Shown one piece after another: positions 1 through 6,807 of a DNA stretch of 16,081 nucleotides. The stretch is taken from the NCBI GenBank assembly GCA_964406795.1, contig CAYOTA010000021.1, positions 1 to 16,081 on the forward strand. Direction: 5' to 3'. Made by a program: the position numbers and the translations under genes. Positions within the stretch are counted from its first letter, which is position 1. Each line of letters starts with the position of its first letter. The notes beneath the pieces were generated by a model that searched no databases, had not been told where the DNA came from, and was given only the letters and a program-made list of their open reading frames with translations. This DNA is from JAGORM01 sp964406795. GTDB lineage: Bacteria > Patescibacteriota > Microgenomatia > Levybacterales > GWA1-39-11.

Positions 1-1014
<1,014 letters not shown>

Positions 1015-1579
1015 AACTTAGTCTCTTGCGAGCTTCAGTTTAAAGTGACCGTTATTTTTATGCGCAGCATGAAAACATGCTTTGCATATTTTTAAATTAA
1101 CGGACAAAATTTTTGTAGTAATTTTCCCGGTTTCCTCAAAGAATTTACTTTTTGAACTCGCTTCGAAAAGCGAATCCATTTTTGATAAGTTTGACCTCAC
1201 GACCAAACCTATCTATACAAAATCTTCTTAGAAAGCGGTACTTATTTTTAACTTCTAACTTTTGACTCATAACTTCTAACTTGCGTTAGTAGTTTGTTGT
1301 TTTCAGTTAGTAGTTGTCATGCTTGCGCATGACTTCCTACCACTTTCCAAGCATCTTTTTACTTGTTAATGAGCAATTTCAAAATTCCACTTGTCATTCT
1401 GAGCAACGCGAAGAATCTCTTTTTAATGGGATCCTTCACTTACGTTCAGGATGACGTCTTGAAAGTGAAAATCCGAGGAGAAGAAGGCCTACTGTTTCCA
1501 GTAGATGCAAAAAGTTACGTTATAAAATCTAGCGAATTACGTTCCAACTCATTATTTAAGCCTCACTTCAAATCTCGTA
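1015..1579 (-). promoter_or_regulatory. long rRNA leader region upstream of 16S
   Basis: About 565 nt lie between the predicted rrn start point and 16S, and I find no convincing gene. Visible structures on the minus strand are a TCGCTT-TTCG-AAGCGA hairpin with a UUCG loop (1158-1173), an AGCATG-TTTT-CATGCT hairpin (1066-1081), a GTCATGC...GCATGAC hairpin (1316-1333), a 12-bp direct repeat AACTTCTAACTT (1250-1261 and 1271-1282), and one palindromic repeat element at 1393-1455. I could not identify a boxA antitermination site with confidence. A weak -10-like TATAGA lies near 1211-1216 without a good -35. Confidence 0.5.
1393..1455. repeat. REP-like palindromic repeat, copy 1
   Basis: The element starts GTCATTCTGAGC and ends GTTCAGGATGAC. 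The ends are reverse complements apart from one G-T pair, and the inner GAAGAATC pairs with GGATCCTTC, giving a two-stage hairpin. A second copy with the same ends and inner arms, but a longer loop, lies at 15379-15461. A 63-bp sequence with this pattern is not a coding feature, and a reading frame that crosses it (1363-1650) is best ignored. Similar GTCATTCTGA...TCAGGATGAC palindromes are, to my knowledge, widespread intergenic repeats in CPR and other bacteria. Confidence 0.8.
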
Positions 1580-1585
1580 AAATCT

Positions 1586-1614
1586 ATTATATCGCTCGGG
1601 TGATTAGATGTCAA
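1586..1614 (-). promoter_or_regulatory. consensus sigma70 promoter of the rRNA operon
   Basis: On the minus strand TTGACA (1614-1609), a 17-bp spacer and TATAAT (1591-1586) match the bacterial housekeeping consensus at all 12 positions. Transcription would start near 1579 and run into 16S about 565 nt later, with no gene between. It lies about 85 bp downstream of the stop of the dockerin gene. This is the strongest promoter in the window, as expected for rRNA. Confidence 0.85.
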
Positions 1615-1698
1615 GGCCAACTTAAAGCTGTAACAATATTACTTATATAACATCTCAAGTCCCCACTTTTTGCCAACTTGCCATGTAAGGGAGAAAGC

Positions 1699-3186
1699 CT
1701 ATCTAGCCTTTAATGATGGGCTGCATGCGAGGAATGTATCACTTAATCCGGCTAAATACCTTCTTAACTCAACTGTGTCTTGCATGTTTATCTGACCATC
1801 ATTATTTACATCTGCTCGTTTAGTTTGCGCGCGCGTTGCCGGCCATTTATTTGCCAATAGTTTTAAAATAGATTCAATATCTGCATTTGATATTTTTCTA
1901 TCACTATTTACATCTCCTATGACGCCGCATGGCGTCCGCCGGACATTACTACCATCTTTAACAACTGTTATTTGAGGGATTGGAGTTGGCGACGGACACA
2001 CATAGGCAGATTCACCCAATAAAGACCTTCCGCGATCTATAAACTCTACTGGATCATAGAGAGCCTCCCACCAGTTTCTCACAGGCTTCCCATTATATTC
2101 TATGCCGTTATTGTATCCGGGCATATTCTGCAAATACCACATGTAATAGCCCTTTTCGCTACATCCCCACTGAGCACAATTGGCCATCTTGTATTCGCTT
2201 TTAGAAGGATCCGGATTCCAATTTTCACAGTTGTTCTCCTTCATGGTCGACAAGTCATACCTGTATTCATCTGATGCACTGCTCCAATTGGGGGTATAGT
2301 GAGCGTTACCACAAGAGCTTTTATAGTTATGAATTGTATTTGGCTGTACATATTCAGAAAAATTACCCCAAAAATTACTGCTCCCGCGTGACGTATTCTC
2401 AACAGTAGGCGGATATGTACCGTCAGCATAGGCTACTATATTTTCTAACTGATGAATCTTGTTATGCAGCATTTCTAGTGCTGTCCTATCATAATTATAG
2501 TTGTAGAGAACATATGGTTTTTTGCAAACAGGTAGTTTGTATTCATCAGGAAGTAATTCCTCTTTCGGCCATGAATTACTTATATCTCCATATTTACCTG
2601 ACATCCTGGACTCATCCGGTTCAATTTCTCCAAAATGATATCCAAACATCCATACTTCAGTAACCCCCTTGTTGTCTACATAGTCACATATATTGTTTTG
2701 GGTTAAAATCGAGTTATAGTTGGGCCTATACACTCCTTCTTGCGGCTTCAATAAATATCCACGAGGAATTTTGGTGTAATACTTCTTAGTATCTGCTACT
2801 GAATACTTTAAGAATTGAGGTGCTGACGGATTTTTATATCCTTGGAACCTAGTCGCTTCATTTATGGATTTTAATAATTCGGAGGATACCGTTTTTACAT
2901 ATATTTCTTGGTCGGAGACTTTCTTATTTTCAAAACCTGTCTCTTTCGCATCTAAGTTGCTAAAAAAGCGTGCGTCACGCGGATAGTACTCAATTTGAAG
3001 AACTTTAGGCTGCAGTGGAAGAACAGCACACGTACTGTCCGCAATTCTCCCTTTTTCTATATTCCCTTTAACCGTAATTAATGAAAGTGATGCGACTATG
3101 CTAACCACAATGATCGCCGTCAAAAAGAAAACCATGCCTCTTTTTTGTTTTTTTGCACTAACCCTTTTTTTAATCTTCTTTTTCAC
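1699..3186 (-). CDS. membrane-anchored protein with C-terminal type I dockerin domain
   Basis: 495 aa from a GTG start, chosen because AGAGGAG (3200-3194) sits 7 nt upstream. A lysine/arginine-rich N-terminus is followed by one hydrophobic segment (about 18-39), either a signal anchor or an uncleaved signal, so the body should lie outside the membrane. Residues 425-479 form a classic dockerin pair of calcium loops: GDVNSDRKISNAD and ADVNNDGQINMQD (D425/N427/D429/D436 and D459/N461/D463/D470). The first loop has Arg where Gly is usual. The region 60-390 is rich in Tyr, Trp, Asn and Cys, with motifs VWMFGYHFGE (178-187), CGNAHYTPN (292-300), CAQWGC (337-342), MWYLQNMPG (349-357) and NWWEALYDP (371-379). 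I do not recognise its fold with certainty. A short proline-rich linker (398-404) joins it to the dockerin region. No cohesin partner is in the window, and the function of the main domain is unknown. Confidence 0.85.
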   Translation of the reverse strand: MKKKIKKRVSAKKQKRGMVFFLTAIIVVSIVASLSLITVKGNIEKGRIADSTCAVLPLQPKVLQIEYYPRDARFFSNLDAKETGFENKKVSDQEIYVKTVSSELLKSINEATRFQGYKNPSAPQFLKYSVADTKKYYTKIPRGYLLKPQEGVYRPNYNSILTQNNICDYVDNKGVTEVWMFGYHFGEIEPDESRMSGKYGDISNSWPKEELLPDEYKLPVCKKPYVLYNYNYDRTALEMLHNKIHQLENIVAYADGTYPPTVENTSRGSSNFWGNFSEYVQPNTIHNYKSSCGNAHYTPNWSSASDEYRYDLSTMKENNCENWNPDPSKSEYKMANCAQWGCSEKGYYMWYLQNMPGYNNGIEYNGKPVRNWWEALYDPVEFIDRGRSLLGESAYVCPSPTPIPQITVVKDGSNVRRTPCGVIGDVNSDRKISNADIESILKLLANKWPATRAQTKRADVNNDGQINMQDTVELRRYLAGLSDTFLACSPSLKAR

Positions 3187-3193
3187 AATATTA

Positions 3194-3233
3194 CTCCTCT
3201 TTATTTATAGGCATAAAGGGTGCGTTTCCACAA
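3194..3233 (-). promoter_or_regulatory. possible promoter and RBS of the dockerin gene
   Basis: TTGTGG (3233-3228), an 18-bp spacer and TATAAA (3209-3204) lie just upstream of the AGAGGAG ribosome binding site. The predicted start point falls next to or inside the binding site, so the 5' untranslated region would be very short. The -35 match is modest, so the promoter is tentative. The RBS is clear. Confidence 0.4.
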
Positions 3234-3241
3234 GTAGGACT

Positions 3242-3322
3242 TTATTGTTTTTGACTTTCGAAGTATTCATATACAGCCTTGGAGAGAAGTGCCTCACGCT
3301 CAGCTGCCGCGGCTGGATTTTT
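3242..3322 (-). pseudogene. relic of a second hydrolase C-terminus
   Basis: In one frame this stretch reads KNPAAAAEREALLSKAVYEY then FESQKQ and a TAA stop. The last residues of the intact hydrolase next door are KNPAAAAERQALLSKAVYEY then FQEKE. The first 27 nt (AAAAATCC...GAGCGT) are identical to the gene. After that, 8 of the 11 shared codons differ synonymously (for example TTA/CTT, GTG/GTA, TTT/TTC). Nothing upstream makes it a gene. It is the leftover tail of a diverged homologous copy, lying immediately downstream of the working gene on the same strand. Confidence 0.8.
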
Positions 3323-3356
3323 TAGGAGCACAGTGAAACGAGCACCGCAAAAATCC
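3315..3356. repeat. hairpin element between the hydrolase and its relic tail
   Basis: On the minus strand the order is GGATTTTT (3356-3349), a 25-nt core starting GCGGTGCTCG and ending TGTGCTCCT (3348-3324), then AAAAATCC (3322-3315). The outer arms are perfect complements, and the right arm is the beginning of the relic tail. The core start (GCGGTGCTCG) and end (GCTCCT followed by A) recur in the hairpin behind def at 9713-9772. Confidence 0.7.
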
Positions 3357-3361
3357 ACACA

Positions 3362-4351
3362 TCACTCTTTCTCTTGAAAATATTCATACACTGCTTTGGA
3401 CAGTAAAGCTTGACGCTCAGCTGCCGCGGCTGGATTTTTAGATTCAGATAATAGTACTACTATATAATCCCCTTTATCAGTAAATACTATGCCTGCATCA
3501 TGTTTGACGTACTCTAACTCTCCTGTTTTATGTCCTACTACTACACCTTCCGGTAAATATTTTGGGATTCTGTCATTTAGCTGCTGCTTTTTAAGTAATT
3601 CCATCATGGAAGACGTTGATTCTTTACTGCCAAGCTCTCCTTTATATAGTTTTTCGTAAAAAAGCGCTATATCATTCGCATTTGTCTGGGGCAAGGATTT
3701 ACCAATTGTGGAAGCATTTAATTCAGAATTTTTCAAAAACTTTGCAATATTGGATAACCCAATTTTTTCAGAAATGGCCAGAGCTGCATAATTATGGGAA
3801 ATGGTAATCATTTGATAAAGAGCACTTTTGATACTCATATTAAATTGTCCTTTAGTTAATTCCGCAGATTCTGAGGCAATTCCAAATTTCTTATTTAATT
3901 CCGCAATAGGCCTATCTAGCACTATTTCATCATTTAGCTTCCCTGTTTCCATAATTTGAAACGTAGTTGCCATAACCCATAGCTTATAAAGACTTGCAGA
4001 ATCAAATTTACGCTTATCATTTAATGCAAATGACTCTCCTGTTTTGAGATTTTTTATGACAACCGCATATGTACCCGTGGTACCGTCTAGGGATGTTTTA
4101 ACTACTTCAGGAAGCTGAGAAGGTGCAACTACACCTTTTATAGTGTCGATTGAGGCTGAAACAGGCTCTGCCAGGGGGGACGCAACAGTTACGGTGTTTT
4201 TATTTCTGACTATCTGAAGCACAAATCCTGACAGATAATAACCCAAGACTACAAGCCCTATGAGAAGAAATACGCCTTTGAAGCTTCTCTTGGTTCTCCT
4301 ATGGCGTCTAGACTCAAACCTATTCGATTTATAAACATACTCATAATGCAT
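3362..4351 (-). CDS. membrane-anchored serine hydrolase of the class A beta-lactamase family
   Basis: 329 aa. A basic N-terminus and one transmembrane helix (about 27-47) place the catalytic domain outside the cytoplasm. The beta-lactamase-like domain (about 75-329) has the acylating SxxK motif as SLYK (S120, K123), SHN (185-187) where class A enzymes have SDN, and KTG (275-277) followed by the expected beta strands. I cannot find the omega-loop ExxxN that holds the deacylating Glu166. The region after SHN runs STIGKSLPQTNANDIALF. So it may be a penicillin-interacting or peptidoglycan-related hydrolase rather than a drug-resistance enzyme. It is the last gene of the mreB operon, 41 nt after the preceding stop, with GGAGG 13 nt before the ATG. 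That location fits a cell-wall role. Its 3' end is duplicated just downstream. Confidence 0.85.
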   Translation of the reverse strand: MHYEYVYKSNRFESRRHRRTKRSFKGVFLLIGLVVLGYYLSGFVLQIVRNKNTVTVASPLAEPVSASIDTIKGVVAPSQLPEVVKTSLDGTTGTYAVVIKNLKTGESFALNDKRKFDSASLYKLWVMATTFQIMETGKLNDEIVLDRPIAELNKKFGIASESAELTKGQFNMSIKSALYQMITISHNYAALAISEKIGLSNIAKFLKNSELNASTIGKSLPQTNANDIALFYEKLYKGELGSKESTSSMMELLKKQQLNDRIPKYLPEGVVVGHKTGELEYVKHDAGIVFTDKGDYIVVLLSESKNPAAAAERQALLSKAVYEYFQEKE

Positions 4352-4392
4352 AGCTTATCTGAAACCTCCCATCATTCTTACCACTAAGCTCA

Positions 4393-4977
4393 TCAATAGT
4401 GCTTATCCGTTCTATCCAATCGATTAGCTTTATTTATGGCCGCATTGGATGGTCCATGAGGAGTAGCTTGAATGGTATGGTCATTTGCCTTCAATCCTGC
4501 AGATTTTAAAAATTTTCGTCTTCTAATTGTATCTAATGCCCATTTTTTATATGGTTCTTCTTGAAATTTTGACTGCGGAGGTGGCTTTCCATTTAAGTTA
4601 TAACCCGTGTGATTTCTTATATATTCATCCCACAATGGAAATCTATCTAAAAGATCCAATGCCTCAGAAACGGTTGGTGCAATTTGTGTGATATCAACGT
4701 GCAATAACTTTCTTTCAGGTTCAGCAAAAAGAACCTCCACCCTACTTATAAGCCTAGACCTCCATGCTTCAACCTGCTCTGGCGTTGCTTCTGAATGTGC
4801 TATTAATCGCATCTGGGCAGCTTTAGTAAATATAATCCTTATTGCGTCCAGTGGAAGATCATGATTTTGTTGAAGTGCGGTGGAAATGAGAGAAAATGGA
4901 CTTTGTTCATAAATATTTTGTCCAGGTGCAAGAACCTCATGCCCTCTCTTCATCTTTTCAGAAGATTCATCTGTCAT
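4393..4977 (-). CDS. unknown protein, translationally coupled to mreB
   Basis: 194 aa, not recognised. It has no signal peptide or membrane helix and looks soluble and largely helical in the middle (about 28-115), with a basic, polar, probably disordered tail (about 125-194) rich in Lys, Arg, Asn and Pro. The pieces SEALDLLDRFPLWDEYIRNH and KWALDTIRRRKFLKSAGLKA are the most domain-like. Its ATG overlaps the mreB TAA by one base (TAATG), a typical coupling arrangement. Being locked between mreB and a wall-type hydrolase suggests a job in cell shape or envelope growth, but that is inference from position only. Confidence 0.8.
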   Translation of the reverse strand: MTDESSEKMKRGHEVLAPGQNIYEQSPFSLISTALQQNHDLPLDAIRIIFTKAAQMRLIAHSEATPEQVEAWRSRLISRVEVLFAEPERKLLHVDITQIAPTVSEALDLLDRFPLWDEYIRNHTGYNLNGKPPPQSKFQEEPYKKWALDTIRRRKFLKSAGLKANDHTIQATPHGPSNAAINKANRLDRTDKHY

Positions 4978-6104
4978 TATCTTAATCCCCCCGTAACTTT
5001 TACTCTATTCAGGGTTTCGGGGTCGTTTAGCAATTTGGCGCAACCTCTGACAACGGTAGTTAATGGATCTTCCACCAGTGTTACCGGAATTTTTGTTTTC
5101 TCTATAATAAGGTCATCTATACCAGATAGTAGAGACCCTCCACCAGTTAACATAATTCCTCTTTCAAGTATGTCAGAAGTTAATTCTGGTGGTGTTTCCT
5201 CTATAACATCCATTACTGAATCTACAATTTCTGAAATAACCGGGCTAATTGCTTCTCTAATTTCACTTTCCGTAATTCTAAGAGACCTAGGCAACCCCAC
5301 TTCTATATCACGTCCGCGAATAAGTGCAACCCGCTCACCTTTCTTCCCTTCTTCCAGCTCTATATCCTCTATTTCTTCTTTTGGAATTTCAACTCTTGGC
5401 TTTTGAGCTTTGGTGCGAGTTGGCTTTTTATAAGCACTTCCAATTGCCAACTTTACTTCTTCGGCAGTTTTTTCACCAATGATCAGACCATGTTTAAGTC
5501 GTATGTAATGAATAATTGCTTGGTCCATATCATTTCCGGCAATTTTCAAGCTTCTGTTAACCACAATTCCCCCCAGTGAAATTACCGCAATTTCTGTAGT
5601 TCCTCCACCTATGTCCACTGTTAAAACTCCAGTGGGCTCAAAAACTGAAACCTCCGCACCAATTGCGGCAGCCATAGGCTCTTCTATAAGATAACAAGCA
5701 CGCGCGCCGGCTGTGAGTGCTGCCTCCCAGACGGCTCTGCGCTCAACTTCTGTAACGCCGGACGGAATTCCTACAACCACTCTGGGGCGGGCAAGTCGTG
5801 GGAACGGAGAACCTATTTCGTGAACTTGTCTTATATAATGCTGAAGCATAGAAGCTGCGGCATCAAAGTCAGAAATAACACCGTGTTCTAATGGTCTAAT
5901 TGCTGAAATACTTCCGGGAGTTTTTCCAAGCATTTTCTTGGCTTCAGTACCTATAGCTATAATTTGTTTCGTTTTATTGTGCCGGGCAACAATGGACGGC
6001 TCTCTGATTGCTATTCCTTTTCCTCTCACATACACCACGGTATTTGCAGTACCTAAATCAATTCCCAAATCATGACTAAATAAACTGAATATGCTATCGA
6101 ACAT
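4977..6104 (-). CDS. mreB: rod-shape-determining protein MreB (actin-like)
   Basis: 375 aa. MreB polymerises under the inner membrane and organises wall synthesis in rods. Diagnostic actin-fold motifs are phosphate 1 LGIDLGTANT (13-22), phosphate 2 DIGGGTTEIAV (164-174) and the adenosine motif GIMLTGGGSLL (316-326). EEPMAAAIGA (141-150) is also typical. The N-terminal MFDSIFSLFS should be the usual membrane-contact amphipathic segment. I chose the ATG at 6104 because AAGGAGGT (6115-6108) lies just before it. A longer in-frame reading up to 6197 runs through a relic in another frame and lacks MreB sequence. There is an unusual charged insertion at about 226-258 (KKPTRTKAQKPR...EEGKKGER) where MreB normally has a short turn. 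It is the first gene of the operon with the 194-aa protein and the hydrolase. Confidence 0.95.
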   Translation of the reverse strand: MFDSIFSLFSHDLGIDLGTANTVVYVRGKGIAIREPSIVARHNKTKQIIAIGTEAKKMLGKTPGSISAIRPLEHGVISDFDAAASMLQHYIRQVHEIGSPFPRLARPRVVVGIPSGVTEVERRAVWEAALTAGARACYLIEEPMAAAIGAEVSVFEPTGVLTVDIGGGTTEIAVISLGGIVVNRSLKIAGNDMDQAIIHYIRLKHGLIIGEKTAEEVKLAIGSAYKKPTRTKAQKPRVEIPKEEIEDIELEEGKKGERVALIRGRDIEVGLPRSLRITESEIREAISPVISEIVDSVMDVIEETPPELTSDILERGIMLTGGGSLLSGIDDLIIEKTKIPVTLVEDPLTTVVRGCAKLLNDPETLNRVKVTGGLR

Positions 6105-6129
6105 TTGACCTCCTTTGAATCTCAGCTCG

Positions 6130-6147
6130 CACTGAGTACTCGAAGTG
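6130..6147. repeat. imperfect palindrome between mreB and the relic mreB start
   Basis: CACTGAGTACTCGAAGTG is nearly its own reverse complement (CACT..GAGTACTC..AGTG). It directly abuts the relic start of mreB and lies upstream of the mreB RBS. ACTTCGAGT also recurs upstream of the relic, where ACTCGAA-AAC-TTCGAGT makes a 7-bp hairpin (about 6210-6226). It resembles CACTGAGNNNNTCGAAGTG-type REP-like repeats common in CPR genomes. Confidence 0.55.
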
Positions 6148-6201
6148 ACCCAAATCAATACCAAGATCATGCGAGAAAAGTGAAAAAATTGAATCAAACA
6201 T
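6148..6201 (-). pseudogene. relic of a second mreB start (first 18 codons)
   Basis: ATG at 6201 opens a frame reading MFDSIFSLFSHDLGIDLG, identical in all 18 residues to the N-terminus of the intact MreB, then leaves homology. Eleven of the 18 codons differ synonymously. All three serines are in different codon boxes (TCA/TCA/TCG here, AGC/AGT/AGT in the gene), which requires two base changes each. The frame continues as HFEYSVRAEIQRRSNVR and stops at 6094, overlapping the first codons of mreB, so it could be translated as a 35-residue leader peptide. No good RBS precedes it. Best read as the leftover start of a diverged mreB copy. Confidence 0.8.
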
Positions 6202-6232
6202 AGAAAAGGACTCGAAGTTTTCGAGTTAGTCT

Positions 6233-6238
6233 AGTATA
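6233..6238 (-). promoter_or_regulatory. possible -10 box of the mreB operon
   Basis: TATACT on the minus strand lies about 30 nt before the relic mreB ATG and about 130 nt before the true mreB ATG. The -35 region 17 bp upstream (TTTAAG) is poor, so this is tentative. If correct, transcription starts near 6226 and the relic start is part of the mreB leader. The remaining sequence up to 6295 holds only a short CAAGGT-ACCTTG palindrome. Confidence 0.35.
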
Positions 6239-6295
6239 CAGAATCCCGCACAAAACTTAAAGCGGAAATTAGCAAGGTCACCTTGAAATTACGGC

Positions 6296-6721
6296 TCAAG
6301 GAGTAGGTGTTGGAGTTGGAGTAGACGTTGGTGTTACCGTAGGCGTTGGAGTAGTTGATGGGGTTGGAGTTGGGGTAGGCGTTGGTGTTGGAGTAGTTGA
6401 TGGGGTTGGAGTTGGAGTTGGGGTAGGCGTTGGCGTTACAGTAGGTGTGGGTGTACTAGTTGGGCTTATGTTAAGAGTTGGGGACGCAGAGGCTTGGGGG
6501 GAAGGTGATGTAATTGAAGGAACCACACTTTGAGTAGGAGTCACAGATTTTTCTGCAACAGTACTTGCTTGTAAATTTGGTTTTGGTGAGTTGACAATTA
6601 TGATTCCAATTACACCTACAACAATTATTCCTATAACCCCAAAGCCAATCGCATACAATTTATTTTCAGCAATTCCCTTTTTTGTATTTCCAGGACCTAG
6701 GAGTAATAGTTCGCGTTCCAT
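6296..6721 (-). CDS. single-pass membrane protein with Thr/Pro repeat tail
   Basis: 141 aa. A short cytoplasmic-looking head (1-20) is followed by one strong hydrophobic helix (about 22-45, rich in Gly, Ile and Val). The rest, from about 58 on, is Ser/Thr/Pro-rich and becomes nearly pure TP dipeptides from 92 to the end. The tail has no globular domain, so it would be an extended extracellular or cell-wall-spanning stalk, a likely site for glycosylation. The gene ends inside the repeat, so it may be a truncated version of a longer anchored protein. No RBS is visible. A -35/-10 pair ends 6 nt before the ATG, suggesting a leaderless mRNA. Function unknown. Confidence 0.7.
   Translation of the reverse strand: MERELLLLGPGNTKKGIAENKLYAIGFGVIGIIVVGVIGIIIVNSPKPNLQASTVAEKSVTPTQSVVPSITSPSPQASASPTLNISPTSTPTPTVTPTPTPTPTPTPSTTPTPTPTPTPTPSTTPTPTVTPTSTPTPTPTP
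6299..6470. repeat. low-complexity 6-bp repeat coding Thr-Pro
   Basis: Read on the plus strand the tract is a run of GGAGTT, GGAGTA and GGCGTT hexamers, with a larger near-repeat built around GGAGTAGTTGATGGGGTTGG (two copies, near 6349 and 6391). It encodes the TP tail of the membrane protein. Such tracts are prone to length change by slippage. Confidence 0.85.
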
Positions 6722-6727
6722 CTGTCT

Positions 6728-6756
6728 AATCTACCACGCAAAGATTATTTATTCAA
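6728..6756 (-). promoter_or_regulatory. promoter of the TP-tail protein gene, leaderless type
   Basis: TTGAAT (6756-6751), a 17-bp spacer ending in TGG, and TAGATT (6733-6728) are followed by only 6 nt (AGACAG) before the ATG at 6721. The TG before the -10 box is an extended -10. Transcription would start at or next to the start codon. Confidence 0.6.
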
Positions 6757-6766
6757 CTTTAAATTC

Positions 6767-6795
6767 TTGTCCTTTTGAGAGTCATATGCTACACT
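6767..6795 (+). promoter_or_regulatory. promoter of the Wzy-like gene
   Basis: TTGTCC, a 17-bp spacer ending in TGC, and TACACT (6790-6795) give a usable sigma70-type promoter with an extended -10. It ends 12 nt before the GTG at 6808, and no RBS lies between. It is divergent from the promoter at 6728-6756. Confidence 0.5.
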
Positions 6796-6807
6796 TTGAA
6801 AACACCC

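Noticed and set aside
1018..1206. 62-codon minus-strand frame in the rRNA leader
   Set aside because: It covers leader hairpins, has no RBS and no recognisable sequence.
1363..1650. 95-codon plus-strand frame
   Set aside because: It runs through the palindromic repeat and the rRNA promoter; its sequence is explained by those.
4977..6197. Longer start for mreB at 6197
   Set aside because: The extra 31 residues come from reading the relic start in the wrong frame; the RBS and family alignment support 6104.
6299..6470. CRISPR-like array
   Set aside because: The hexamer repeats are contiguous and coding (Thr-Pro), with no spacers.
1699..6721. TGA reassigned to glycine (as in Gracilibacteria or SR1)
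   Set aside because: Several genes here end at TGA exactly where the family or operon layout expects a stop, so the code appears standard.
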